From Mesotaenium endlicherianum (taxonomy: Eukaryota > Streptophyta > Zygnematophyceae > Zygnematales > Mesotaeniaceae), in the NCBI GenBank assembly GCA_009602735.1, contig WELA01008820.1, positions 120,579 through 170,801 on the forward strand: a DNA stretch of 50,223 bases, written 5' to 3'. Shown piece by piece: positions 31,930 to 44,100 of the stretch. Positions within the stretch are counted from its first letter, which is position 1. Each line of letters starts with the position of its first letter. The notes under the pieces were generated by a model. That model saw nothing but the letters and a program-made list of their open reading frames with translations. It was not told where the DNA came from and searched no databases. The position numbers and the translations under genes are program-made.

Positions 31930-32668
31930 AAAAGTCACATTTCAAGAAGTAGGCGACTTATCGCCTATTTTTGCACATGTAGCTCGTAGGCCCTATCTTG
32001 GGCTGTGGTGCTTAGAATGGGCTGCAACTTGACCAATAACACTGTAGGGGGGTGAAAAATCTAGTACAACCACTTTCAGATCCGTACTCCAAGTGTTTCT
32101 GCATTGTACGGACTGGCATGCTTCACATGTGCGAGAAACTCCACATGTCACATTTTAGAGGCTCACAGCCTGGTGTGGTACGATGCAAACTGATTTTTTT
32201 TTGATGCATGGTTACCCAATTGGGTCCTTAATGCCTCCTGAAAATTTGGGGGGAATCAAGAAAGTGGAGTACAAGTTATGGCCATTTGTATGAAGTGAAA
32301 GCATAGTGCAACATGTAATATTTTTCCAATTATCGCTTACTTTTGCAAGTTTCAGTTTGTGTGCATATCTGGGATCTCACTGAATAGAATGACCCAAAAC
32401 TTCACCAGTAGCTCTATGGGGGCATGAAAAATCCAAATAAAAATGTGCAGATCCGTACTACAAGCATATCGCATTTTACGGACGGCCACTTTTCACATGT
32501 GTGAATAGCGCCACATGGCAAACTTTGGAGGCCCATGACTGAAAGTGATTCTATGAAAATTAATATGTTTTGTGTTTCATGGCTACCTATGAGGGTCCTT
32601 AGTAACCTCTCAAAAAAATGGAGTCCATTAGGAACTTTTTGAACAACCGATGGTCATTTGTATGAAGC
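31930..32668. repeat. Diverged tandem repeat, ~370-bp period, two units
   Basis: CAGATCCGTACT occurs at 32078 and 32448. CACATGTG … CCACATG, GGGTCCTTA and CCATTTGTATGAAG / TCATTTGTATGAAG (ending 32297 and 32668) recur with the same ~370-bp spacing. The units are clearly diverged. No coding frame. Confidence 0.65.
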
Positions 32669-32869
32669 AGCAAGAGTGAGAGAAAGTGACAATTTCCACT
32701 CTTGTCGACATATTCTTCAATTTCTCTAAAAGTGCAATAACTTATGAAAATATGTCAGCTATGTCGAACACTTTAGGGAGTTTTATATATGGGGGTTATC
32801 TACTAGTATCCCAAATATCAGACCATTCCGACAAAACCGCCGCAAATGGCGCTCAAAAGTACCTTAGTG

Positions 32870-33183
32870 TCCAAAAAATGGGCATTTGGGCTGCATGTGA
32901 GAGGAAGAAATTGAGCAATTCGTCGCCGGCTGGGAAGTTGCATCCATTGGATTTTGTAGGTGTTCCTTGGGAAAGCATAAGCCCCAAATTTGTCGTGGAA
33001 TTGCCTACCACCGATACAGGACACAATGGGGTGTTAATGATCGTGGATCGTTTTACTCAGATGGCGCACTTTGTGGCCACGAAACCATCACTTGATGCAA
33101 AGGAGACCGCTCGTTTCTTTATTGATCACGCGTTCAAGTTGCATGGCATGCCAAAAGAACTCTTGAGAGATCGTGATAGTTGA
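32870..33183 (+). pseudogene. Gypsy integrase core fragment
   Basis: The open frame reads PLDFVGVPWESISPKFVVEL, then GHNGVLMIVDRFTQMAHFVA, FFIDHAFKLHGMPKELL and RDRDS, then stops. The first catalytic Asp is replaced (ISPKF where ISMDF is usual) and the segment ends at the second Asp, so no active integrase is possible. It abuts an opposite-strand gag relic. Confidence 0.72.
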
Positions 33184-33189
33184 TTTACA

Positions 33190-34215
33190 AGGTAGGGACA
33201 ATCGCTCTTATGATGTCCTAATTTTCCGCAACTCCAACAACCTTCCGCTGTTTCAGCAATGTTGGCATGCTTAGCAAACCTATTGAAAGACCCGCTCTTC
33301 TTCTTCAACTGAAAATTAGAGCTATTGGCCTTAGATGGAGAAGATTCCTCCTTCCTCTCAGAAACTATATGCGTCCTGGAAGCCTTCTTATACCAGACTT
33401 TACCTTCTTCAACATTGCGTGCTATTTCTGCAGCCTCGTCGATGTCCCAGTCAACTTCGCGTTTTGCGGAAAGATGTGGCCTGACTTCACGATCTGTTTC
33501 CTTGCCCAAGCACAACAAACATTTGTTAGCCAGTATCCTACGTTCGTAGATTCCTGCCTTTTTGGCAAGATCCACCAATCTAGACTTGACCTCTATCCCT
33601 GTCTCATTCTTCTGACGGACGAAATGCACATAACGGTGCACCTTAAGACTGCGGTCTTCAGGAAAATGGTCTTCAAGCAACTTAAAGAAATGACGCAGAC
33701 AATGCTCAGAGTCTAGCTGGTCATCCCCAGCCTCCATGTCTTTCCAGCAACTGGCCAAAGCTTGTGCATGATTAGCTTCAGCCGCGGCGCTGTCGCCTTG
33801 CTGGCCATTAAAAGGTGCAGCTCTGCGTGTTACTTGTTCCTGAGCATTAGCAATCATTTCAGACAAATCTGTCCACACTTTACGCAACTCTGCAACAGAT
33901 CCAGCACCATTATTCTGAGTGGCAGCCCTTTGCTGGCCCTCAGTGAGTCTCTGCATGGCATCTGTGAGGTCCTGTGTTAATGAAACTACATCTACGCTTT
34001 CAACAGATGGGGCAGGCACTACCCTTTCCGGCAACAAAGCAAATATTTGGGCTTTCGCAATCACTTTCAGGATTTTTAAGTCCCTGGACCTTCTTTTGCT
34101 CTCCAAATGCCCATTCTTGGGTAAGGTCCTCATCCTTCCGGAATTGGCGATAGAGTAGCAAGGCATCCTTGTCCAAGTATTGAACCAGACTTATAGATGC
34201 AACAGATTGAGTGTA
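33190..34215 (-). pseudogene. gag: Gag of a third retroelement lineage, frameshifted
   Basis: The minus frame from 34166 has a Gln/Thr-rich helix (LTDAMQRLTEGQQRAA), a gag-like core (HCLRHFFKLLEDHFPEDRSL; IEVKSRLVDLAKKAGIYERR) and a CCHC knuckle (CWSCGKLGHHKSDC) near 33200. Its N-terminal part reads better in another frame (LLYRQFRKDEDLTQEWAFGE, then CESPNICFVAGKGSACPIC), so a frameshift lies near 34000. It differs from both A and B gag. The left edge meets the integrase fragment and the right edge meets a B-type LTR piece. Confidence 0.6.
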
Positions 34216-34402
34216 TGAAATGAATCGACTTACCAATTAGGCGATTAATAATTAATAAACATATTTATATCAGCGAGTAATCTCTGTGGTATTTTCTTTT
34301 AACTGATTAAATAGCAAGAAACAACACACTAGCGGTGGACAATATTTGCAAGTCAAATGCAAGTAAATTAGCATCAATAATGCAATCGGTAAACTCATAT
34401 AT
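34216..34402 (-). repeat. Truncated B-family LTR end
   Basis: Starts TGAAATGAATCGACTTACCAA and follows the B LTR for ~187 bp to CTCATA, then changes abruptly to gag sequence. In minus orientation it is the 3' end of an LTR. Confidence 0.7.
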
Positions 34403-35142
34403 TCTTGAAGTTTTGGTTAGTTCTCCAGCCACTGCTCAACATCCGCGAGAAACTTGATCAGGTAATATTTTCTGTTTCTCTCAGAATCATAGTCCTGGGG
34501 AGGTTTTGGCTTGGGCTTACTAGGCCCTCTGCCACCACCACCAGAGGTTTGAGAACCCAGTTGGTCTCTATCCCGCAGTAGAGACATTATGATTCTTTTG
34601 TCCTCCTGTTGGGACTGATACATGTTCGCCATTTGCGACGAACAATGCTCCCAAGTCTACACTCTGAGGTGGGAGTCTAGCAAATGCATCAACAACAGTG
34701 GCATCTACTCGCTAAGTAGTGTCCTCAACAGTCCCTCTCGCTCTGCAGCAGCAATTCCTGCCGCATTCAACCGGTGACGAATTTGACCTAGGGGTACATT
34801 GAGTTGTACAGCAGGAGGTGGGTTCAGAACATTGGCCCTTGATGCCATAAGTTCTTCGACAGTGCGCTCGTCAGTTGGCTGTCCTTCCCTCCTTTTTGTA
34901 TCTTCAGCGGCTTTTGCTAATTGTTAAGCTTCTTATCTGGCTCTCTCCTCCTCAGCTTGTTGTGCTGCGACTGCGGCAATAGCAGCTGCCTCATCTGCAG
35001 CCTCTCTAGCTGCAGTATCTGCCACTGCTTCAGAATAGGTACGGGTTCCCGCTACATGGCTTTCCGCCTGATTTTCGACATTCTCGTTATCCTGGTTCTC
35101 CATGTCTCGGGAGTTGCTAGTTTGAGACCTTGTCCTTACCAT
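34403..35142 (-). pseudogene. gag: Gag of element C (B family), deleted and frameshifted
   Basis: Starts MVRTRSQTSNSRDMENQDNE at 35142 as in element B. It is interrupted by small deletions and stops near 34925 and 34640–34760, and ends within KYYLIKFLADVEQWLEN. The downstream half of gag and all of pol are missing. Confidence 0.75.
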
Positions 35143-35176
35143 ACAAAGAAGACTGTGATAACCGCTCCGATACCAC

Positions 35177-35918
35177 TGAAATGAATCGTCTTACCAAATA
35201 GGCGATTAACAATTAATAAAGATCTTTATATCAGCAAGTAATCTTTATGGTATTTTCCGTTAATTGATTATTAATTTAATAGCAAAGGACGACACACTAG
35301 CAGTGAATAATACTCGTAAGTCAAATGCAAGTAAACTAGCATCAATAATGCAATCAGTAAACTCATACATAAGCAAGGTTGGAAGACAGTGCGTATCAAT
35401 GGCTTCTCGCCTCGGATTCAGATCTCTCTCAGTAAGTTGTACCAGAGAGTTGGCCTCGTTTCCGAATGCCGAACTCGAGAGCAATGCCTAGCATATGTAC
35501 ATGGAATGAGTTTACTATTCAACGGCCAGTGCGATGGCACCGCCTACTCGAGAAATTAACCACGTTGGTAGGACCTCGGTTAACCAAATCCACCGCCATC
35601 TCCCATCATCCCGAATCGTCATCCATCATAGGGATGTCATCTGGCCATTCATCTAGCATACCACACTTAGATGCATATCGAGGCAGTTCGCTGCTACCGA
35701 GTACGGAAGTCAGCTCGCTGTCAAAGAATGTGTCAGCAAGCTGANAGTCAGCAAGCTGACTTAAGTTGGCTTCAGCCTGCTGCTTCCGACTAAGTCCTTA
35801 AACTACTAATTATATGAAGTCCAGCAGACTCAATACTACATAAAGTTCAGTAGGCTGAACTTAATTAACTATTATATTTAAATGAATATTATATCTACAA
35901 ATATACTGATTCATTACA
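35177..35918 (-). repeat. 5' LTR of element C (B family)
   Basis: ~742 bp, TGAAATGAATCG … GATTCATTACA on plus, with a PBS-type TGGTATCGGAGC (minus) just inside. Very similar to the element B LTR. It contains an N at 35745 between two copies of GTCAGCAAGCTGA. The right flank (ATCCT) and the left flank of the distal LTR piece (GTGTA) do not match. Confidence 0.82.
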
Positions 35919-37650
35919 ATCCTATTGCATAGGAAGATGCATCGATGATGACGTGGAAGGTCCAATCTGAGTTTGGACTTGGGAGTGTCAGCACCGGGGA
36001 TGTCGTCAATCTTTGCTTCAGTTGTTGGAATGCTTCCTCCACTTTCTTGGTCCAAACATATGGCTTGTCCTTCTTGAGTGAATCCATGAGGGATGCTGCT
36101 ATGTGCGAGAAGCGCTCAATGAATCTCCTGTACCAATTGGCAAAGCCCAAGAATGATTGGAGTTCTTTCTTGGTAGTGGGGGTTGGCCCTTCCTCCACCA
36201 TCGTGGTCTTCTTGGGGTCCATCTTGATGCCATCAGCAGTCACGTGGAGACCTAGGAACTACATTTCTTGTTTGGCAAATTCGCACTTTGACTCCTTTGC
36301 AAATAGCTTATTTTGCTTCATTACTTCCAGGACTTCTTTCAAGTGTCTTGCATGCTCTTCAAGGGTCTTGCTGTAGATAAGGTTGTCGTCAATGAATACC
36401 ACCACAAATCTGTCCAACACGGGCTGAAATATGGTGTTCATCGTATTCATGAAAGTTGCTAGCGCGTTAGTGAGTCCGAATGGCAGGACCATGAACTCAA
36501 AATGTCCATATCTTGTCTTGAATGCCGTCTTCTCTATGTCAGGTTTCGGCGATGCGAATCTGGTGGTAGCCGCTTCTCAAGTCGACCTTCGTGAAATACT
36601 TGGCACCAACCAACCGGTCCATGAGCTCATCCAAGCGCGACAGCGGGTATGGATTCTTGATGATGATCTTGTTGAGGGCGCTATAGTCCACACACATCCT
36701 CAAGGTACCATCCTTCTTCTTGACAAAGAGCCCCGGGGCTCCAAATGGCGACTTGCTAGGTCGAATGAAGCCATGCTCCAGTAGCTCCTTGATTTGCTTC
36801 TTGACTTCGTCTAGCTCCGTGTATGACATCTTGAACGTAGGCCGAGAGATGGGCTTGCTTCTGGGCTCCAACTCTATCTTGTGGTCTACAAATCTCTTGG
36901 GGGGTTGGCCCTTGGGCAATTCCGGAAAAATACATCTTTGTAATCCTCCAAGACATCTTGTATCTCCTTGGGAGTGGGGCTGCCTTCTTGACTCTCGATG
37001 TCTTTCCTGATGTCTTTTGGCGTGATCAAGGCCAAAAGAAACTCGTGTCCCTTTCTCACAAGTCTCTTTATTTGGAGGGCGGACAATAGTATCTCGTGTG
37101 CCGGCTTCTTGATGTCGTGGGTCAGGATATTCTGGATTGCGCGCAAAATACAGATTCTTGAAGTGATGTCATTCTTGATCTTGATAGTACCGTCCCTCCA
37201 ATTAACTTGGGGGTTGTGCTTGGTCAACCAAGGCGTCCCTAGGATGACATCGTACTTGCCCAATTGCATGGGGGTTGACACTACTCTTTCCTTGAAAGAC
37301 TTGATAGAGAGTGCCAAGGGGTACGTCTTCTTGGAAGAGGTAGTATAGGAGAGTCCGTCAGGCATCAAAATCTCCTCGTTGTGGTCAAGAGTTCGCATAG
37401 TAATACCGTGCTTGGTGGCAAAATCTGCAGCGATGAAGTTGCCTTGAGCTCCGCTATCCACCAAGATGTGGACCTTCTCTCCTCTAAGGTAACCTCTCAA
37501 ACTCATTGGGGCTGGAACGTCGTCTTCAACGGGGGTCTCCACCTCACTTGGCTTGTTGTCTTTTCGTGAAGTGGGTCTTGGGATGGTAGGCTCCTGCCTA
37601 CCAGCGCTGTCCATTTTTTGACAACTTTTTGGGGCATGAGAGTGCACGAT
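35919..37650 (-). pseudogene. pol: Pol of element D, frameshifted and truncated
   Basis: The protease frame (37647–36886) keeps VDSGA. A frameshift near 36925 precedes the RT frame (36919–36539, with [10 protein letters not shown] and [10 protein letters not shown]). Further breaks occur near 36540 and 36250. [12 protein letters not shown] is still readable, and the frame ends at IDASSYAIG of RNase H, where element C begins. Integrase and chromodomain are gone. Confidence 0.85.
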
Positions 37651-38776
37651 GGCCCTTTTCCTTACAATAAGAGCATAGTCCAGCCGTCATCATAGCTTTT
37701 TTTTCAGCCGGGGAGAGTCTTGCTTTCACTCCCCTTGCTGGTTTCTTGAATCATAAGTGTCATTGGAGAGTCATCCACTCTTCCGGGCAGCCTTTTCTTA
37801 TGACTCCAATTTCCATGGGTGTGGGTCCAAATTCGGATGTAGAAGGGGCCGCGTACACCCGTGTTGTCGGTGCCCGTGACAATGAAGGCAATGAATGCTT
37901 GAAATCCAAGGTATCCACCTTTTGGGCCACTTGAATGATCTTTGAGGAGTCCGTCAAGTTGCGTAACTCCACTTCCTTTGCCACCTTGGGCTTGAGGCCA
38001 AAGATGTAGCGGTCAATCTTCTCCTCGAGAGACATGTTGGGGATCTCAAGAGTGAGGGCGTGGAATCTGGATGTATACTCTTGAACGGACGTCGGTTGCT
38101 TGAAATGGTGGAGCTTTCGTCCGGCAATCTTCTTCGCATTGATGGGCATGAACTGCTTCTTGAGGGCCTCATGAAAATCTGCCTATCTTGCATATGATGG
38201 TGGATGCTCTTGGCCGGGCACGGGGTGCGCCCTAGCTTGATATACAGCCGCTTGATAGTTACGCCACCATAAAGTAACGGCAAAAGGAACGTAGTCCTCC
38301 TCGGGTACTTCAAGGAATGTGAGGTACGTCTCCTCTTGGAAGAGCCACTAATTCAGGTTGGCTCCTTTCTCGGGGTTGAAAGTGTCGGGTTTGCCGGGCT
38401 TTATGAGTTTCTTTGCTCTTGTAGGCTCTTGTGGAGGCGCTTGAGCCGGGGCTGGATTTTGAGCGTTGCTTGCAATAGGGGTAGCCATGGCAGCCATAGC
38501 TTCTCTTGACGCTTGCACGGTTGCTTCATAGGTGGCCAAGCACTCTTGGTTGTGGACGGTCATTAGGAAGATTGCCCACTCATTTGTGGGAACTCCTTGT
38601 GGTGGGGTCAACTTTGCTATAGCGGCTGCCACGGGATTTGGCGGTGCTCCTCCTTGTGGTGCTTCTTGTTGTTGCAGAGTTTGTACAGTGGGCTCTCCCA
38701 TCGGCACCGGAAGAGGGTCTCTTGGAGATGAAGTGCTTCCTTCAAAAGCTTGCTGTTGGTCTTGAGGATCGGCCAT
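37605..38776 (-). pseudogene. gag: Gag of element D, with premature stop
   Basis: Starts [14 protein letters not shown] as in element A but has one copy of the MGEPT…QQQEAPQGG unit where A has two. A TTA-to-TAG change gives a stop at 38348–38350, after KGANLN. A deletion removes part of the [10 protein letters not shown] segment. The frame ends at a TAG in the same place as in A, just after A_AAA_AAT. Confidence 0.83.
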
Positions 38777-38813
38777 CTTCTTGTGCTACCAAAGTTCCTA
38801 GCTCTGATATCAC

Positions 38814-39314
38814 TGTAGTGAAACAGATAGATAAAGTACTTAATAAAACACAATACTTTATCAATTCAAGACAAGGATCTTCAAACACAAGTGGTAGCTT
38901 CTTGAAAGAGAGATGGCTTTTTGAAAGTTAATATAATTCTGGAAATTTGGCTAGTACAAGAGTGATTCTAGAATGCCTTTCTATGTTCTAGCTCTTGTTT
39001 ATATACTTGCTACATAAGTAAGTTCTAGGAAGGTGCATGTTGATATGTGTTGGCACCCAACACATCCCAAAACTTGCCACCTCTTTCTAGAATAATGTAC
39101 ACATGTCCTTTTGACCTAAAAATGGCATATTTGACTTTTGCCACATGGAGTTACGCTAGGTCTTTCCTCTAACTTCGAAATGCCTTAAAAGGTTCAAAGG
39201 ACATGAACCAAGTCACACTAGAGTATCTATTTACACTTGAATCCACACACTCTAAAAATATTCAAAAGCATTAAATTGGAAACAAACTAATTTATTTTAA
39301 CTTATATCACTACA
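38814..39314 (-). repeat. 5' LTR of element D
   Basis: 501 bp; on plus it starts TGTAGTGAAACAG and ends ATATCACTACA. It matches the LTR of element A, including the TTTATATAC promoter box. Confidence 0.9.
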
Positions 39315-39459
39315 GATACGAACGAAAAGGTAACTCGAGGTACTACAATCGCGCGCCAATTGTACTTGTACAATTCAAATCGACACGTCCGCATCGCAGT
39401 CCGTCGCGATCGGCGCCGTATCGCACGCGCCGCAACCGGCCACGCGGCAGATCGTTACA
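39315..39459 (-). repeat. Third copy of the short (TRIM-like) LTR, interrupted by element D
   Basis: On the minus strand it begins TGTAACGATCTGCCGCGTGG and ends TTTTCGTTCGTATC exactly where element D starts. The last ~6 bp (GTTACA in the other copies) are lacking, so D inserted just before the LTR end. It is more diverged than the other two copies and carries small insertions. Confidence 0.65.
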
Positions 39460-39559
39460 CCTTCATTCTCGAGTTGGTGGAGGAGATGACAACATGAATT
39501 CTTTCAGGCGCTTTGTTTGCCTCTGCAAATGTGCTCCTGCTTTTTCTCTGTCCTGTTCT

Positions 39560-40540
39560 ACTGTGCAGGACGTGCAAAGGTATAATGTCATCAATTGAAA
39601 AGTTAATGGAGGAAGAGGACGAATTTGGTGACGGCTTCTTTGAGCTTGTCAATGTTGCATAGCTTTAGGTGGCTTTCAATATGAATTATCTGCAGATGAT
39701 CGTGTTTTGTCCATAGTTTGTGACTTATACAATGCTAAGGTACACAAATTTCAAGCTTCAAGATCACGCAACATGACAACACTTTTCAACCCTCTGCTAC
39801 TTGCTATCCATTAATATTTTTCATCCTTGCAGGTTTTTGCTGCCATGGATGGAATCAACTCGCCTGCGACAACAGCTGCAGAGATTCAGCAAAATCATGC
39901 CAAAGTGGGCGAATGCCACTTAGTTTCCACATACGTGTCATATGTACTTTGCCACGCCTCTTCACTTCATGTAAGATCCTAGGAATCAACTAGCGAGGAG
40001 ACAAGATGGAGGTACGTGGTGCCACCTTGTAAACGGTCATCCACATATACAATACCTTTTTCTATGGATGTACAAAAATGCTAGCAGTGGGCAACTCTCT
40101 TGTCTTTGTACTTAGCACCTGCCTCCACCCTCACCTCCTTTAAAACCTGTCTTGCTTCATTGATATTCTCAATACACGTTAGTATACACTTTAGTATGCC
40201 TCTCTTTGTCCCTGCCACACTGCTATTTTATTTAACCACGCTCTCTTTTCACACTTAGAAACCTACACAGTTCTTTTCCTTCATTCACTACGTTGTATAC
40301 TTCATGTGCATCCTGCTTTTGTTGCCCAATTCTACAATATTACATGTGTGTGACCTCCATCCACACGAGATGCGGCAACCCTCACGCGCAAGCTGTAGCT
40401 ACAATGACGATGCGGCTCGTGTCACTCGAGGTGGCCATGTATGGAGGCTGTTTGGCTCCCGCGCCATCACCAGCTGTCACACATGTGGTGGTCTTCTCCC
40501 TGCCAGAGCAGCCTGTTTTATTTGCCAACATGTTCAGGTG
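39560..40540 (+). other. Exon-like pieces of an unidentified CxxC/CxxC protein
   Basis: Three pieces look coding and are bounded by splice-like signals. 39669–39739 (after TTTAG, before GTACAC) reads GFQYELSADDRVLSIVCDLY. 39833–39904 (after TTGCAG, before GTGGGC) reads VFAAMDGINSPATTAAEIQQ. About 40399–40537 (before GTGGTG) reads GGHVWRLFGSRAITSCHTCG then LLPARAACFICQHVQ, a likely four-cysteine zinc site. A possible first exon near 39584 reads MSSIEKLMEEEDEFGDGFFE. Phases do not all join cleanly, so this may be a decayed or misjudged gene. I do not recognise the family. Confidence 0.35.
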
Positions 40541-41168
40541 GTGCGAGCACGACACAGTACAGGGAACCATGGGGTCCCTATCGCGTGCTCACGTTGCCAG
40601 TGGTTGGCTTTCCTCGCCTCCTCTTGGCATCATTCTCTGTTATGTGTTTTTTTTCCTGTGGGGGCAAATGTGGGCAAATGTGGGCAGTCTTGGAGAGAGC
40701 GCGCGCGAGATGCTCTTACCCCCAGGGGTGCATGTGCTGTCGCACAAGTGGCTGGAGGATAGTTGTGAGCCCCGCAAGCCCCATCGGCAGGATATGACCT
40801 TGAATGCGACGGGCTTAGAATGTAAAGCTGTCAGCACCACATATACCACCCAATCATACCTTGCTCCTACCAGCAATACGTCTCTGGAATACCTAGACAT
40901 GGACACATCTTACACCATCAAGTTCTCAGCACTCATCTGTTGACTTCTTTTACTACTCATTCCCAATGCGTACCCACCTGTTTGTTTTTCAATGACAGTA
41001 CGCTTAAGGACACCACCCACCTTGTGAGAGAGATTACAGAGGTCTTTATTAGGAAGTGCCCTCATCCACATCAAAAAAGCTGGGAGTGTATCTGCTCTCT
41101 TCACATCAAAATGAGAAGAGTCAAAAACGCGCACAGAGCATCACATGAGTACCCATTCCTCTAAAAAG
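40541..41168. other. Intergenic, no gene recognised
   Basis: The longer plus frames here show no domain and no conserved splice context. It probably includes the 3' region of the methyltransferase gene. Confidence 0.3.
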
Positions 41169-44100
41169 CTAGTATATGAAGGGGAAGAACTTCTTAGTGA
41201 CACGACCGCGGTACTCTTCGTATTCATCCTTGAAACGCTCCAGGAGCTCCTCCTCCTCCAAGTTGGCGCGGTAGTGGTAGTAGATGAATGCGATGACAAC
41301 CAGAGTGCCCATGCTCCAGTAGCTGCAACACCAGCAATCGAGTTTAGAACAATGCCAGATATACACCCAGACTGTGGATGGAACCACAGTCACGATCAGA
41401 TCATCACATATGGACGCAGAAAACATAGTTGCATCATGCAAAGGACACAGCATCCTAGTCTCTCAAGCCCCACCAACTAGCCACTCTTTATGACACAGAA
41501 AACCCACGCGAATACACGATAAACACATAGGGTGAACTTCAACCTTTGCATATCTAAATCTCCACCTATTAGATGTTCTGATCTCTGGTGGCAGCAAAGT
41601 AGGCGGGGCATATACGTACACACATACACACAGACACACACAGCACACGCCCATGCATGCACACAAAAAGAAAAACTCAACACGCATGCACGCAAGCACA
41701 TGCGAGCACCAACCAATGAGCACAGGAGCCGATGAGGAAAGGAGAAGGGGCAGAGAGAAGCCCACCTGCGGAGGGCCAGGCCGTATCCAGCGAAGAGCAG
41801 CAGGTTGCTGAGGAACATGGGGTGGCGCACAAAGTGGTACGGCCCGAATGTCACAACCTTCTGGGGCGAGCGCCAGCGGTAGAAGTACTTGGCGAGGAAG
41901 AAGGAGGCGTCGTAGCGCACGTGCAGCGCCAGCAGCAGCACCGCGAGCGCCACGTAGTTGCTCTTGGGCATGTGCCTCTCCATCTGGAACGCCTCCTTCG
42001 CCGCCGCCACGTGGCAGGCGGCCGTCGCTGCCAGGAATGCAAACTGCCAGGGCGGGAATCGCACGCACGCACGCACGCCACTCAGCCAGCCGCGTGAGTG
42101 CTCGCATATAAATCCCGCATCACGTCATCCCCACCTTTTCATAAACATGCGCGCGCAGGCGTGTACGCAGTCACACACATAGGGGCGCATGTCGTGCATA
42201 AGCATGAGCCCACACATGTGCACGCACAAACGAGCGCAGACACGTGGACATACTGCGTGGATAGGCAGCATACAGGCTGACCGCGCAGCCGCCGCGACCT
42301 GCAACTGATACAGCCGTCCACTATGTGAAGAATACCCGCTTTTGCATCACAATGTAGCAGCTTAAGGACTCATCGAATCACGTGCACAAGTATGGGCTGA
42401 AGCTGGCTCGTCAGGTTCTACAGGACTTCGACTTACTACCTCCCTCACTGACAGACCAGTGGTACTCGACATTAAGAGATCTTGGCTGCTGCCCTGCCGC
42501 ACAGTGCATATACATGCTGACTACACGTCTTCATTGCTCCTGGCTTCAGAGCTTGGAGCACACGACCTCACACACCCACTCCGCTCCTGCCACCTGGCAG
42601 ACAGATAGCATACAATGACAGTTTTGCTGGACCGAGCAGCAGTGCGCAAGCACTCCCTCTCCAAATCAAACACAGCCTCCACGGATGGCTTCCGCGAGCT
42701 GTCTCCACGTGGCAGCAAGACACGAGCTCAGAAAAAAATTGGACCTCCACAAGTCGGCGCCTGCCGTCAGCAGGCTCACTACGGTGCCCCAGCAATGGGC
42801 AGCCCGCCGGCACACAGCCAGCTGGTCTGCGACCATACCACAGCAGAGCGCGGGGACCACGCCTTACCAGAGCGCGGGGACCACGCCTCACCAGAGCGCA
42901 GGGACCACACCGCGTAGCAGAGCGTAGTGGGGACCACACGGCAGCAGAGCGTGGTGGGGACCACACCGTATAGCAGGGCATGGTGGGGACCACACGGCAT
43001 AGTGCTGAGCATGGTGGAGGTGGAGACCACATGGCATGGCAGAGCGTGGTGGGGACCAGCCCACACAGCACAGCACAACACAGCACCAGCAGCAGCGCAC
43101 CTTGGCAGCGGGGTGGGTCCTGGAGTCCCAGGTGGTGGTGTTCTCCTTGAGGGCCATGTTGCCCGCATAGTTGCGCCAGCGCACGAGGCCCTCGGAGCTG
43201 AAGAAGAAGTAGTAGAGGCCCAGCAGCCCCAGCGGCCACCCGTCCACAAACCCCTGCTCATCCATCCATCCCCACCCCACCCAACCCGTTCAAATGCACA
43301 ACCCCCGCGGAGAACACAAGACATCATATCACCACGTGTACCCCTGCCAACGCTACTCCTCCGCGGAAGCAGACTGGTCGTTTGATGTATGCAAGTGAAA
43401 CAACAACTCCACATGCTCAGCCGGAGAAGGACGCTGCCATCAGGCGCAGGTGAGGGAATGAACCAGAAGCATGCAGCTGATCAGTGAAGAAGCAGCATAA
43501 CACACTAGTTTTGATGTAAGACACGTAAGAGATTGTCAGTCACGTATGCGTGGCTGATTACAACCAGAGCTGCTAGTCGTGGAACACTTGGCAAACCCTG
43601 GCAGCAGTAGTACCTGGAACTTGGCGAGGGGCACGAGAACAAGCCACACGAGCGCGCCGGCCAGCATCACACACTGCTCCCACACCTCTGCCTTGTGCTG
43701 AGCTGCCTTGAGGGCAATGAGCACGGACCACATCCCCAGCCCTACGGCACCCGGCCAAGGGTAGAGGATGAGAGCCCAGGTGCCATAAACCCAGAGTGCA
43801 GGGTTTAAGAGGGTAAGGTCCATCAAGGCCACAAAAGCATGGCCTGCTCCCCAGAGAGATAGGGCAATGAGGCTCAGCTTCAAAACCCTGGCTGGGGTCA
43901 ATTTCAAGAAAATGTCCCGAAAGGAAGTCTGGGCTTCATCGTCTTGAAATTTCAGCTTGAATCGTCCGGGACCAATTTGACTCTCGCTATCCACCTGTTG
44001 TTCTATGCGATCGTCAGCTGCTCCTTCTGCACCTGCCATTAAGTTTGCCTGCACCTGCCTTTGCCTCGTCATCAGTGAGGGCCTCTGCATACCTTTTAAG

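Larger units (their letters stand above)
35919..39314 (-). mobile_element. Element D: truncated, decayed second copy of the element A family
   Basis: The minus strand gives 5' LTR (39314–38814), PBS-like TGATATCAGAGC, gag, frameshift site and pol as far as RNase H. There it is cut off by the LTR end of element C at 35918/35919 (AGGAT). It aligns with element A throughout but has a premature stop in gag, internal deletions and pol frameshifts. The short-LTR repeat at 39315–39459 adjoins it. Confidence 0.88.

Noticed and set aside
34216..35918. Element C as a complete LTR element with both LTRs
   Set aside because: The distal LTR is only a 187-bp end piece, gag is partial, and flanks GTGTA and ATCCT differ, so it is a rearranged remnant.
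40293..40943. 216-codon plus ORF
   Set aside because: No domain in this frame; an overlapping frame carries the CHTC…CFIC zinc site, so this one is probably a shadow.
41732..43385. Several plus-strand ORFs opposite the methyltransferase exons and introns
   Set aside because: Antisense of exons or of GC-rich intronic repeats.
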